Assembly (NCBI GenBank): GCA_937951695.1
Contig: CALFBL010000207.1
Span: 1 to 8,924 of the forward strand
Direction: 5' to 3'
DNA: 8,924 bases
Source of the DNA: an uncultured Granulosicoccaceae bacterium
Lineage (GTDB): Bacteria; Pseudomonadota; Gammaproteobacteria; Granulosicoccales; Granulosicoccaceae
The notes beneath the pieces are model-generated. The model saw only the letters and a program-made list of their open reading frames with translations. It was not told the DNA's origin and ran no database searches. Shown here in pieces: positions 1 through 6,455 of the stretch (within the stretch, counting starts at the first letter, position 1; the number at the start of each line of letters is the position of its first letter). The translations under genes and the position numbers were made by a program.

Positions 1-87
1 CTGCTGAATGTCCAGATTGATGTCTCGCAGCACCGCAACGGAACCACTGTAGGACTTTGAGATATCGGTTAACTTCAGGTTTGCCAT
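1..87 (-). CDS. aglK: ABC transporter ATP-binding subunit, N-terminal fragment (AglK/MalK/UgpC-like)
   Basis: Only the first 29 codons are in the window; the gene continues past position 1. The ATG is at 87 on the minus strand and the translation begins MANLKLTDISKSY, then a short turn, then VLRDINLDI. This is the usual first beta-hairpin of sugar-importer ATPases of the MalK/UgpC (CUT1) class, just before where the Walker A loop would come; Walker A itself is not visible. It starts 7 bp after the alpha-glucosidase stop, so it is very probably co-transcribed and perhaps translationally coupled, since no strong Shine-Dalgarno is seen. Known role of the family: hydrolyses ATP on the cytoplasmic face to drive import through the AglF/AglG pair. 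The last position in the E-F-G-A-K gene order supports the aglK name. Family assignment is good; the exact symbol rests on context. Confidence 0.82.
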   Translation of the reverse strand, partial: MANLKLTDISKSYSGSVAVLRDINLDIQQ

Positions 88-94
88 AGCGGGC

Positions 95-1753
95 CTAGTC
101 CGTATGCTGTAACAAGGTGTAACCCCAAGCGGGTAAGTCCACCGTTGAGGCACCGACTGGGTTCACTGCATCAATATCATCGTTAAACAAGGTCCAGTCT
201 CCCGAAGGTATATCGACAGTTTGGCCGGTATCCGATAAATTGAACGCACACCAGATGCGCTCGCCCGCGTGCACTCTTTCAAACATCAGTACATCACCTT
301 GATGGTTCAACGCTGTTTGATCGCCCTTTTGCAGCAGCGGCGAACGGGTGCGCATGTTCATAACACGACGGTAGTGGTTCAACGTGGAGTCCACTTGATT
401 TGACTGCGCCGCGACGCTGAGTTCAAGATGCTCTTTGGGTACTGGCAGCCATGGCTTAACCTCACTGAACCCACCGAACGCTTCATGGCTATTCCAAACC
501 ATGGGTGTTCGGCAGCCGTCACGGCTCGGCATATCCGGCCAGAACTCAATGCCGTAAGGATCTCTAAGATCTTCATAGGCCACCTTGGCTTCGGGCAGAC
601 CGAGCTCTTCGCCTTGATACACACAGGCAGAGCCACGCCACGACATCAACAAGGTCGAGTAACAGCGAATCCCTTGTGTATCGAGCCCCCATCGCGTGGC
701 AGGACGACGAACATCATGGTTTGAAAACGCCCAACAGACCCAGCCGTCATCGCTGGCAGCATCCCATCGCTTGAACGATTTCACCACCCGCTCCGCGGTT
801 AAGCTGGACCCGGATAAATATTCAAAGGCGTAGCACATCTGCACCTTATCATTACCTTCTGTGTATTCACCGGCGATTTCCAAACCGCGCTGATCATCAC
901 CGACCTCACCGACCGTAGCGATGTTTGGAAACTCATCTGCAACAGCTCGAAACCGGCGCAGAAATTCAAGGTTCTCGGGTTGGTTCTTGGAATGAATGTG
1001 ACGTTGATAGACGTAGGGATTGACATCAGGGGCGATAGAAAAATTGTAGTCTTCTTGTGGTAGAGCGGGATTGTCGCGAAGTTGTTTATCAGCGAAGTAA
1101 AAATTGATGGTGTCGAGGCGAAAACCGTCCACGCCTCGTTCCAACCAGAAACGTTCTACCGCCAGCAACGCATCCTGAACGTGCGGGTTGTGAAAATTCA
1201 AATCGGGTTGAGAGCTCAGAAAGTTGTGTAAGTAATACTGCCGGCGTCGCGTATCCCATTGCCAGGCGGGGCCACCGAATATCGAGGGCCAATTGTTCGG
1301 CGCAGTACCGTCAGGTTTTGCATCCGCCCACACATACCAATCACTTTTGGGATTGTCTTTCGACTGCCGACTCGTCTCAAACCAAGGGTGCTGATCGGAA
1401 GTATGCGAGAGCACAAGATCGATCATCACACGCAGACCCAACGAGTGCGCCTTGGCCATCAGCGCATCGAAGTCGCTCAGGGTGCCAAACATTGGATCCA
1501 CATCGCAGTAGTCGGATACGTCGTAGCCGTAGTCTTTCATCGGGGAGGTAAAAAATGGGGAAATCCAGATAGCATCAACGTTCAACGAGGCGATGTAATC
1601 AAGCCGTTGGGTGATGCCTTTCAAATCTCCTGTACCGTCGCCGCTGGTGTCCTGATAGCTTCTTGGGTAGACCTGATAAATGACACCACCTCGCCACCAA
1701 TCTGGATTATCGTCAAGTGCTGATACCCGCGCGTGAGAGTGGGTTGAGCTCAT
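95..1753 (-). CDS. aglA: Alpha-glucosidase, glycoside hydrolase family 13 (AglA-type)
   Basis: A 552-residue cytoplasmic enzyme (no signal peptide) predicted to hydrolyse imported alpha-glucosides to glucose. The GH13 motifs are all visible: region I DLVLSHTSD (112-120), region II GFRLDTINF (210-218) with D214 as nucleophile and R212 beside it, region III around VGEVGDD (281-287) with E283 as acid/base, and region IV FSNHDV (343-348) with D347 as transition-state stabiliser. The N-terminal WWRGGVIYQVYPRSYQD (19-35) is the usual start of the (beta/alpha)8 barrel in oligo-1,6-glucosidase/alpha-glucosidase relatives. Threonine follows the nucleophile (T215); in this family Thr or Ala there goes with alpha-1,4 (maltase-like) preference and Val with alpha-1,6 preference. 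Region I has Ser where many GH13 enzymes have Asn before the His. The ATG at 1753 is preceded by AAGGA (1761-1765) at 7-nt spacing, overlapping the aglG stop codon. Substrate (maltose, sucrose, trehalose or other) is not determined. Confidence 0.95.
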   Translation of the reverse strand: MSSTHSHARVSALDDNPDWWRGGVIYQVYPRSYQDTSGDGTGDLKGITQRLDYIASLNVDAIWISPFFTSPMKDYGYDVSDYCDVDPMFGTLSDFDALMAKAHSLGLRVMIDLVLSHTSDQHPWFETSRQSKDNPKSDWYVWADAKPDGTAPNNWPSIFGGPAWQWDTRRRQYYLHNFLSSQPDLNFHNPHVQDALLAVERFWLERGVDGFRLDTINFYFADKQLRDNPALPQEDYNFSIAPDVNPYVYQRHIHSKNQPENLEFLRRFRAVADEFPNIATVGEVGDDQRGLEIAGEYTEGNDKVQMCYAFEYLSGSSLTAERVVKSFKRWDAASDDGWVCWAFSNHDVRRPATRWGLDTQGIRCYSTLLMSWRGSACVYQGEELGLPEAKVAYEDLRDPYGIEFWPDMPSRDGCRTPMVWNSHEAFGGFSEVKPWLPVPKEHLELSVAAQSNQVDSTLNHYRRVMNMRTRSPLLQKGDQTALNHQGDVLMFERVHAGERIWCAFNLSDTGQTVDIPSGDWTLFNDDIDAVNPVGASTVDLPAWGYTLLQHTD

Positions 1754-1763
1754 TTCAGGATCC

Positions 1764-2906
1764 TTATTTTACGGAACCGGCCAAAAGACCGCGAACCAGA
1801 TATTTTTGCATCATGAAAAACACCGCCAACGGTACAGCGATGGAGATAAAGGCGGCTGTGGCGAGAATTTCCCAATTACCGCCACGCGTACCCAGTAGCT
1901 CCACGATGTAATTGGTCATGACCGTGGTCTGGCCTGACGAATCAATTAAAAATACACGGGCAACGAGTAGATCATTCCACGTCCAGAGAAACTGAAAAAT
2001 GGCGAACGATGCCAATGCGGGAAAACTCAACGGCAAAATGATGCGCACGAATATCTGAAATTCGGTAGCACCATCCACCCGTGCGTTCTCGATGATGTCG
2101 CGTGGCAAGCTAACCATATAGTTTCTGAGTAGATAAATGGCCAGCGGTAATCCAAACCCGGTATGCGCTAGCCATACCCCCATATAGCCTTTACCGATGC
2201 CAATGTAGTTATGAAATTTTAACAACGGAATGAGAGCGAGCTGCAACGGCACGACCAACAGAGCAACGATTACGGCCACCAATATAGCCCGACCCGGAAA
2301 CTCCATCCAGGCCAGTGCATAAGCGGCAAAGGCTGCGAACAGAATGGGAATGATGGTGGCGGGTATAGTTACCGTAAAGGTGTTTAAAAACGCTTGAGCC
2401 ATGTTGCCGGAGCTGCGCTCTGAGAACAGCATGTTCTTGTAGTTATCGAGGGTGAAATCCGGCGGTGTCGTCGCGGTGGTGAACACCCGCGGCAAACGTG
2501 TTCCGATCTGACTTTCGGGCGCAACAAATTCAAATGAGCCGTCGGCGGCGACCGTTAAGGTGCGATCTTTAGAAAGTTCTGCGATGTCGCCTGGCGCGTA
2601 CGCAGTAGGGGCTCTGGAAGAGGTGCCCCAAGCACTGATTTTCACACCGTCCAGATCAATCAGCTTGCCCGTGATTACAAAGCCTGCATCGGTTTGTGTC
2701 TCATCGCCCGATAGCCGAATGGCAGGGCGTTGACTTTCCTGCGTGCCCAGCGATGACCACCAGCCGGAACTGGTGATTTGATCCGCGGTTCGAAACGAGG
2801 AGACAAGTAACCCCACCGTGGGAAACAACCACATCAGCACGATGAAGAGCACAGAAAGATTGACAATCCAACTCAAGCTGGACCTTTGCCCGACCACAGA
2901 AGCCAC
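1764..2906 (-). CDS. aglG: Alpha-glucoside ABC transporter permease (AglG, MalG-like)
   Basis: A 380-residue inner-membrane permease of the MalG type, one half of the translocation channel with AglF. Likely membrane segments are at about 13-36, 172-198, 207-229, 241-261, 295-316 and 345-366. The cytoplasmic coupling (EAA) loop reads ENARVDGATEFQIFVRIILP (273-292), with the conserved Gly at 279; it contacts the ATPase. About 130 residues (37-168) separate the first and second membrane segments. They include a beta-rich stretch (about 75-130) and are expected to lie in the periplasm. MalG itself is under 300 residues; from memory, AglG proteins are about 380, so this appears to be a family trait. 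The start is a GTG at 2906 sharing its G with the aglF TAG stop (TAGTG). It is supported by GGGAG (2915-2919) at 8-nt spacing and by the hydrophobic first helix that follows directly. Confidence 0.94.
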   Translation of the reverse strand: MASVVGQRSSLSWIVNLSVLFIVLMWLFPTVGLLVSSFRTADQITSSGWWSSLGTQESQRPAIRLSGDETQTDAGFVITGKLIDLDGVKISAWGTSSRAPTAYAPGDIAELSKDRTLTVAADGSFEFVAPESQIGTRLPRVFTTATTPPDFTLDNYKNMLFSERSSGNMAQAFLNTFTVTIPATIIPILFAAFAAYALAWMEFPGRAILVAVIVALLVVPLQLALIPLLKFHNYIGIGKGYMGVWLAHTGFGLPLAIYLLRNYMVSLPRDIIENARVDGATEFQIFVRIILPLSFPALASFAIFQFLWTWNDLLVARVFLIDSSGQTTVMTNYIVELLGTRGGNWEILATAAFISIAVPLAVFFMMQKYLVRGLLAGSVK

Positions 2907-3907
2907 TAGCGAAACTCCCGTCTGGCGTTAATCACATTCCAGATCAATATCGGTGTGACCAGGAACATGATGACCATCGCAGCGGCTGAGCCTACCCCCC
3001 AGTCGTTAGCGCGAAATAACTTGTCAAACATGTAGTTCGCCAGCACTTGCGTCTCCCATTGGCCGTTGGTCATGGCAAACACAATGTCGAATACCTTAAG
3101 TACCGTTATAGTGATGGTGGTCCAAACCACCACAATGGTGGAGGTGATCTGCGGGATTTTGATTTTAAAGAATATGTGTACGGGGTTTGCCCCATCGACG
3201 ATCGCTGCCTCCACCGTCTCTTCCGGAATTCCGCGCAAAGCCGCTGACAAGATCACCATCGCAAACCCGGTCTGAATCCAGACCAACACAATCATTAGAA
3301 GAAAATTATTCCAGAAAGGCACTGTGAGCCAGATCTCAGGCGGGTTGTCAGTAAAAAACGTGTACAACGCATTCAGCGCACCTATCTGTTCAGTGCCTTC
3401 CGGTCGTGCGTCATAAACCAGCTTCCAGATAACCGAAGCACCGACAAAACTGATGGCCATCGGCATAAAGATAAGCGACTTGGCAAGACTGCCCCACCAC
3501 AATCGATCGGTTAGCTGCGCGATCAACAATCCAAAGGCGGTAGACAATGCCGGCACTACGAGCAACCACAGCATGTTGTTTTTTAACGCTTCGATGAATT
3601 TCGGTTCAGCGAGCATCTGCCGGTAGTTGTCCAATCCGACAAACACACCTCCGTTGTCGCGGTCTGTCAGGGATAAGCGCAGCGATTCAATGACCGGATA
3701 GGCTAGATACAGCGCTAGAGCGGCAAAGGCGGGCAGTAAGAATAACCACGGCCTGATGGCGTTAGCAAGATTGATGTTGCGCCCGGCGTTGGGGCCACGC
3801 GCGGGGAAAATAAATTTGTCTAGAACGAGATTGGATGAATAGAAATAACCGACACAGAGCCCGACGCCAACCACGATCGTTAAAAAGGCCTGAAGCACTG
3901 GCGACAT
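2906..3907 (-). CDS. aglF: Alpha-glucoside ABC transporter permease (AglF, MalF-like)
   Basis: A 333-residue inner-membrane permease, partner of AglG. An extra N-terminal helix (about 3-23) precedes the core; further likely segments are at about 51-73, 112-132, 143-163, 200-222, 256-278 and 306-326. The coupling motif is complete and canonical: EAAIVDGANPVHIFFKIKIP (233-252), with E233-A-A and G239. The stretch GLDNYRQML (91-99) before the third helix is typical of sugar-permease subunits of the MalF/UgpA class. Start ATG at 3907 has GGGGAAG (3913-3919) 5 nt upstream. It follows aglE after a 93-bp gap holding a strong stem-loop, and its stop overlaps the aglG start by one base, so the two permeases are probably made in equal amounts by coupled translation. 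It differs from E. coli MalF in lacking a large periplasmic P2 loop; in this pair the large loop sits in AglG. Confidence 0.94.
   Translation of the reverse strand: MSPVLQAFLTIVVGVGLCVGYFYSSNLVLDKFIFPARGPNAGRNINLANAIRPWLFLLPAFAALALYLAYPVIESLRLSLTDRDNGGVFVGLDNYRQMLAEPKFIEALKNNMLWLLVVPALSTAFGLLIAQLTDRLWWGSLAKSLIFMPMAISFVGASVIWKLVYDARPEGTEQIGALNALYTFFTDNPPEIWLTVPFWNNFLLMIVLVWIQTGFAMVILSAALRGIPEETVEAAIVDGANPVHIFFKIKIPQITSTIVVVWTTITITVLKVFDIVFAMTNGQWETQVLANYMFDKLFRANDWGVGSAAAMVIMFLVTPILIWNVINARREFR
2915..2919 (-). promoter_or_regulatory. Ribosome binding site deciding the GTG start of aglG
   Basis: GGGAG on the minus strand, 8 nt before the GTG at 2906 and inside the end of aglF. It supports this start over any internal ATG and indicates independent or coupled initiation at the TAGTG overlap. 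Confidence 0.7.
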
Positions 3908-3931
3908 ATGAACTTCCCCGACGGTAACAGC

Positions 3932-3976
3932 AAAAAGCCGGCGCGCATTCGATCAAGAATCGATTACGCGCCGGCT
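3932..3976 (-). terminator. Intercistronic stem-loop with U-tract between aglE and aglF (partial terminator/attenuator)
   Basis: Read on the minus strand, a perfect 10-bp GC-rich stem (AGCCGGCGCG at 3936-3945 pairing with CGCGCCGGCT at 3967-3976) encloses a short 3-nt internal loop on each side, then a second 5-bp stem (TCGAT 3949-3953 with ATCGA 3959-3963) and a 5-nt loop. A run of five T (3936-3932) follows on the minus strand. It starts 24 bp after the aglE stop and ends just before the aglF ribosome binding site. The layout fits a leaky rho-independent terminator or a 3'-end protector that makes aglE mRNA more abundant than the permease mRNA. The structure is seen directly; the function is inferred. 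Confidence 0.8.
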
Positions 3977-4000
3977 CTATAAGGCTGGTGCGTTAGGTTT

Positions 4001-5365
4001 TTACTTTATCGCATCCCAGCTCTTCTGAATGTCAGCGGCAACATCGGCGGCATCTTTGCCACCAGCGTAATCGACCATACCCGTCCAGAAGGTACCGGCA
4101 CCGATCGCCCCAGGCATCAGGTCAGAGCCATCAAAACGGAAAGTGGTCGCTCCTAGCAGTACTTCACCCAATGCGCGCAGCGTGTCGTCTTTATAGGCGT
4201 CCAGGTTAACGCCGTTGTGCGGTGTCAAAAAGCCGGTTTGAGCCATCATCAGTTCGTTGGCGATGGGAGTCTTTAAAAACTCTATTAACGCGTTGGTGGC
4301 CTCAGACTCATCGGTAATTGACAGCATCGTGCCACCGCCCAGTACGGGGTTACCCAGAGCTTTGCCCGCATAGCTGGGGAAGTAGAAAAAGTCGGTGTCA
4401 ACACCGAACTCCACACCTTCAGGGAAAAAGGCCGGTACAAACGAGGCTTGACGGTGCATGTAGCACTGAGGCGGAGACGAGAACAGCCCCTTCGGGCTAT
4501 CACGAAAATCGGTGGACGCTACCGAACCTGCGCCACCTGATACATAGGCATCATTACGACTGAACCAACCGTAGTCTTCAATGGCAGCAACAACGCGTGG
4601 ATCATCAAACGCGATGCCATTAGTTGTCCACTCGTCATACACCTCAGGGGCTTGTGTACGCAGCATCATGTCTTCCACCCAATCGGTTGCAGGCCAGCCT
4701 GTTGCCGGGCCCGACCCCAAACCTATGCACCACGGTGTATCGCCGTCAGCGGCGATTTGTTCGGTTAACGCCTTAAGCCCTTCCATGGTGTCGGGCACTT
4801 CATAACCGGCGTCTTCAAAATTCTCAGGGTTGTACCAAACGAGAGACTTCACGTTGACGTTAAAAAAGAAGCCAAACACCTGATCGTTACCCTCGGCATC
4901 AGGAAAGCTACCCAAGTCTACCCAAGAGTCCCCGGCTGCGTAGTTTTCGCTGACCCAATCACCGGTGCCCTCTGGCAGAGCGGAGAGCTGGCCTTTTGCT
5001 GCCATAACCGCTGCGAGTCCGGGTTGAGGGAACACGGCGATGTTGGGTGCAGAACCGGCCTCAGCATCAATCACAATTTGCTGCTCGAACCCATCCGACC
5101 CGGTGTAAACCGCAGTCGCGCCGGTAGCCTGCTCGAAATAATGCAGCATATTATTAAAAAATTCATCCTCTGGCGCGAGCCAGGGGCCGGCGATGGTCAC
5201 GGTCTGCCCGCTGAGATCCGGTGCAGACTCACGGTATTGGGTATAGCTGTCCCAGTTAAACGGACCTTCGCCCACCGGGAATACCATGTCATCTTGTGCC
5301 TGTGCTGCACTGACCGTCATCAGGGTTGCCGCCACGGCGGCAGCGACTGAAGTGAGTTTGTTCAT
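4001..5365 (-). CDS. aglE: Periplasmic alpha-glucoside-binding protein of the ABC importer (AglE)
   Basis: A 454-residue extracellular solute-binding protein (family 1, CUT1 class), first gene of the agl operon. A clear Sec signal peptide is present: MNKLTSV, an Ala-rich hydrophobic core, then AQA|QDD, giving cleavage after residue 23. The mature protein shows features usual in such proteins: an early segment APDLSGQTVTIAGPW, EQQIVIDAEAGSAPNIAVFPQPG, and a C-terminal FWTGMVDYAGGKDAADVAADI region. There is no lipobox cysteine at the cleavage site, so it should be a free periplasmic protein rather than a lipoprotein. Start ATG at 5365 has GGAGA (5376-5380) about 10 nt upstream. The stem-loop downstream suggests it is produced in excess over the membrane parts. 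Ligand is inferred from the neighbouring permeases and alpha-glucosidase; which alpha-glucoside is bound cannot be told. Confidence 0.93.
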   Translation of the reverse strand: MNKLTSVAAAVAATLMTVSAAQAQDDMVFPVGEGPFNWDSYTQYRESAPDLSGQTVTIAGPWLAPEDEFFNNMLHYFEQATGATAVYTGSDGFEQQIVIDAEAGSAPNIAVFPQPGLAAVMAAKGQLSALPEGTGDWVSENYAAGDSWVDLGSFPDAEGNDQVFGFFFNVNVKSLVWYNPENFEDAGYEVPDTMEGLKALTEQIAADGDTPWCIGLGSGPATGWPATDWVEDMMLRTQAPEVYDEWTTNGIAFDDPRVVAAIEDYGWFSRNDAYVSGGAGSVASTDFRDSPKGLFSSPPQCYMHRQASFVPAFFPEGVEFGVDTDFFYFPSYAGKALGNPVLGGGTMLSITDESEATNALIEFLKTPIANELMMAQTGFLTPHNGVNLDAYKDDTLRALGEVLLGATTFRFDGSDLMPGAIGAGTFWTGMVDYAGGKDAADVAADIQKSWDAIK

Positions 5366-5426
5366 GAGTTCTTATTCTCCAAGCAGTATAATGCCGGGGC
5401 GCTATTGCACACGCGCTCCACGGCGC

Positions 5427-5443
5427 CCAGCTCAACCGGCTGG
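5427..5443. promoter_or_regulatory. 17-bp inverted repeat upstream of aglE (possible operator)
   Basis: CCAGC-N7-GCTGG, perfect 5-bp arms. It has no T-run on either strand, so it is not a terminator for the GntR gene upstream. It falls just downstream of the candidate aglE promoter at 5453-5482, where a repressor site would block initiation. The odd spacing is not the typical LacI-family form with a central CG. Function uncertain. Confidence 0.3.
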
Positions 5444-5452
5444 TGTGACGGG

Positions 5453-5482
5453 ATTGTGCACTATCGGAAAGCGCTGCGTCAA
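5453..5482 (-). promoter_or_regulatory. Candidate sigma70-like promoter of the agl operon
   Basis: On the minus strand TTGACG (5482-5477, 5 of 6 to the -35 consensus) is followed after 18 bp by CACAAT (5458-5453, 4 of 6 to the -10 consensus). This predicts a start near 5446 and a leader of about 80 nt before aglE. The spacer contains the palindromic core AGCGCT (5470-5475), often seen at the centre of LacI-family operators, but its flanks are not symmetric. A second GCGTCAA copy lies exactly 20 bp away (5496-5502). The rest of the 153-bp gap 5366-5518 shows no gene. Confidence 0.35.
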
Positions 5483-5518
5483 CCCGGGTGCGGGCGCGTC
5501 AAGTGCAGTGAGACGGAG

Positions 5519-6202
5519 TCAGGACTCGAAGAAGTCTTGATGCGAATCGAATATTTCTTCGATATGCGAATCGAGCCGTGACAAATGCAATCGAGTCGCT
5601 TCCTGCGCTGCGGGGGTATCGTTTGATGACAGCGCCTCAGCGATCGTCAAATGGTCCTGATACAAGGTGGTCGCTTCGTCTTCGCGACTTAAGCACAAGA
5701 AACACAATCGATCGAGCTCTTGCTTACATTCGCTGATGTTAAATGCGGCATTGGGATGACCACTCAGTTCACAAATAAGTTCGTGAAACTCCAGATCGAC
5801 CGAGTGAAAGATGTCAGTATTTCCACCCTCGATTGCGTCACGCTGTTTATCCAGAACGCTCTGCACAGCGGCGACTTTTTCATCGTCCCACACCTTGCAA
5901 GCGCGATTGACCACCTCGAGCTCGATCGCCAGTCGGACAAAGCGAGAGTGACTGATTCGCTCCATCGAAAAACCACGCACTTCCGTGGCCCGCTGCGGCC
6001 GGATGGTCAGCAGCCCGATGCTGCCAAGACGATTAAAAGCATCTCGAATGGGTTGCCGGGAAACACCAAACCGTTTAGCCACCTCGGCTTCAGGCAACTT
6101 GGTGCCTGGCACCAGCCTCAGGCTAACGATGTCGTTGTACAGCCGGTCAAAGACATCGTCTGCGGCGGTACGGCGTTCAAATTTTTCGTGGGTGTTGAGC
6201 AT
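5519..6202 (-). CDS. GntR-family transcriptional regulator with FCD ligand-binding domain
   Basis: A 227-residue DNA-binding regulator from the preferred ATG at 6202. The N-terminal winged helix-turn-helix (about residues 17-77) contains the GntR signature: LVPGTKLPEAEVAKRFGVSR then QPIRDAFNRL. The C-terminal all-helical FCD domain (about 85-213) keeps the presumed metal/ligand ligands: D and H in DLEFHELI, H in QDHLTIAEAL, and H in LHLSRL. This places it in the FadR subfamily, VanR-like branch. Such regulators usually repress an adjacent catabolic or transport operon and bind its organic-acid substrate or an intermediate. Divergence from dctP makes the TRAP operon, and itself, the likely targets. 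Start choice: ATG 6202 has GAG about 8 nt upstream; longer versions from ATG 6214 or GTG 6247 (242 residues) are possible but lack a good ribosome site. It points toward aglE with a 153-bp gap and no visible terminator. Confidence 0.9.
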   Translation of the reverse strand: MLNTHEKFERRTAADDVFDRLYNDIVSLRLVPGTKLPEAEVAKRFGVSRQPIRDAFNRLGSIGLLTIRPQRATEVRGFSMERISHSRFVRLAIELEVVNRACKVWDDEKVAAVQSVLDKQRDAIEGGNTDIFHSVDLEFHELICELSGHPNAAFNISECKQELDRLCFLCLSREDEATTLYQDHLTIAEALSSNDTPAAQEATRLHLSRLDSHIEEIFDSHQDFFES

Positions 6203-6292
6203 TCCAAGTCTCATCAGATTAAACAAAGAATTCTGACTTCCGCACACAGAAGCCGCGGACTCGCCAATAGCGTAACCCCTGACAGTTTCGGT

Positions 6293-6321
6293 TTGACACC
6301 GCTATCATTTTCTTGAATACT
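6293..6321 (+). promoter_or_regulatory. Promoter of the dctPQM TRAP operon
   Basis: A perfect -35 hexamer TTGACA (6293-6298), 17-bp spacer and AATACT (6316-6321, 4 of 6 to the -10 consensus). The predicted start is about 6328, giving a leader of about 128 nt before dctP. In that leader I see only weak, competing short hairpins and no recognisable riboswitch. Confidence 0.6.
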
Positions 6322-6346
6322 ACCATACTAGTTATCTTGTTCAAGA
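6311..6346. promoter_or_regulatory. Inverted repeat over the divergent promoter region (candidate GntR operator)
   Basis: TCTTGAA (6311-6317) and TTCAAGA (6340-6346) form perfect 7-bp inverted arms around a 22-bp centre, which itself holds a direct repeat ATACTA (6317-6322 and 6325-6330) and the palindrome ACTAGT (6327-6332). The element covers the -10 and start region of the dctP promoter and the likely promoter of the GntR gene, a good position for a repressor of both. FadR-subfamily sites are usually shorter, about 10-18 bp, so the true site may be only the ACTAGT-centred part. Confidence 0.4.
6317..6344 (-). promoter_or_regulatory. Candidate promoter of the GntR regulator, overlapping the dctP promoter
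   Basis: On the minus strand TTGAAC (6344-6339, 4 of 6) and TAGTAT (6322-6317, 4 of 6) are separated by 16 bp. Its -10 overlaps the -10 of the plus-strand dctP promoter, so the two could compete for polymerase or be controlled together. Both hexamers are only moderate matches. Confidence 0.35.
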
Positions 6347-6455
6347 CGGCTCCGCTTTTTCGCGACCTGTGTTTCGAGTCGGAGAACGAAAACCCTAGAA
6401 CGAGAGGCTGGACTGAATTGTTATTAAACCGATAAACCACACGATTGGAGAATGT

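Noticed and set aside
1259..1723. 154-codon plus-strand open frame antisense to aglA
   Set aside because: It is opposite the well-conserved GH13 coding frame, with no ribosome site or recognisable motif; a shadow frame.
5385..5390. TATACT (minus strand) considered as the aglE -10 box
   Set aside because: Transcription would then start on or next to the aglE ribosome site (5376-5380), leaving almost no leader, and no good -35 lies at the right distance.
5427..5443. Inverted repeat considered as a terminator for the GntR gene
   Set aside because: Arms are only 5 bp and there is no T-run downstream on the minus strand; kept only as a weak operator candidate.
5720..6316. 198-codon plus-strand open frame antisense to the GntR gene
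   Set aside because: It runs opposite a gene with intact wHTH and FCD motifs and into the divergent promoter region; composition is not protein-like.
6349..6384. Possible structured leader or riboswitch upstream of dctP
   Set aside because: Only 4-5 bp competing stems (CTCCG/CGGAG and CGAC/GTCG); no match to a riboswitch class that I recognise.
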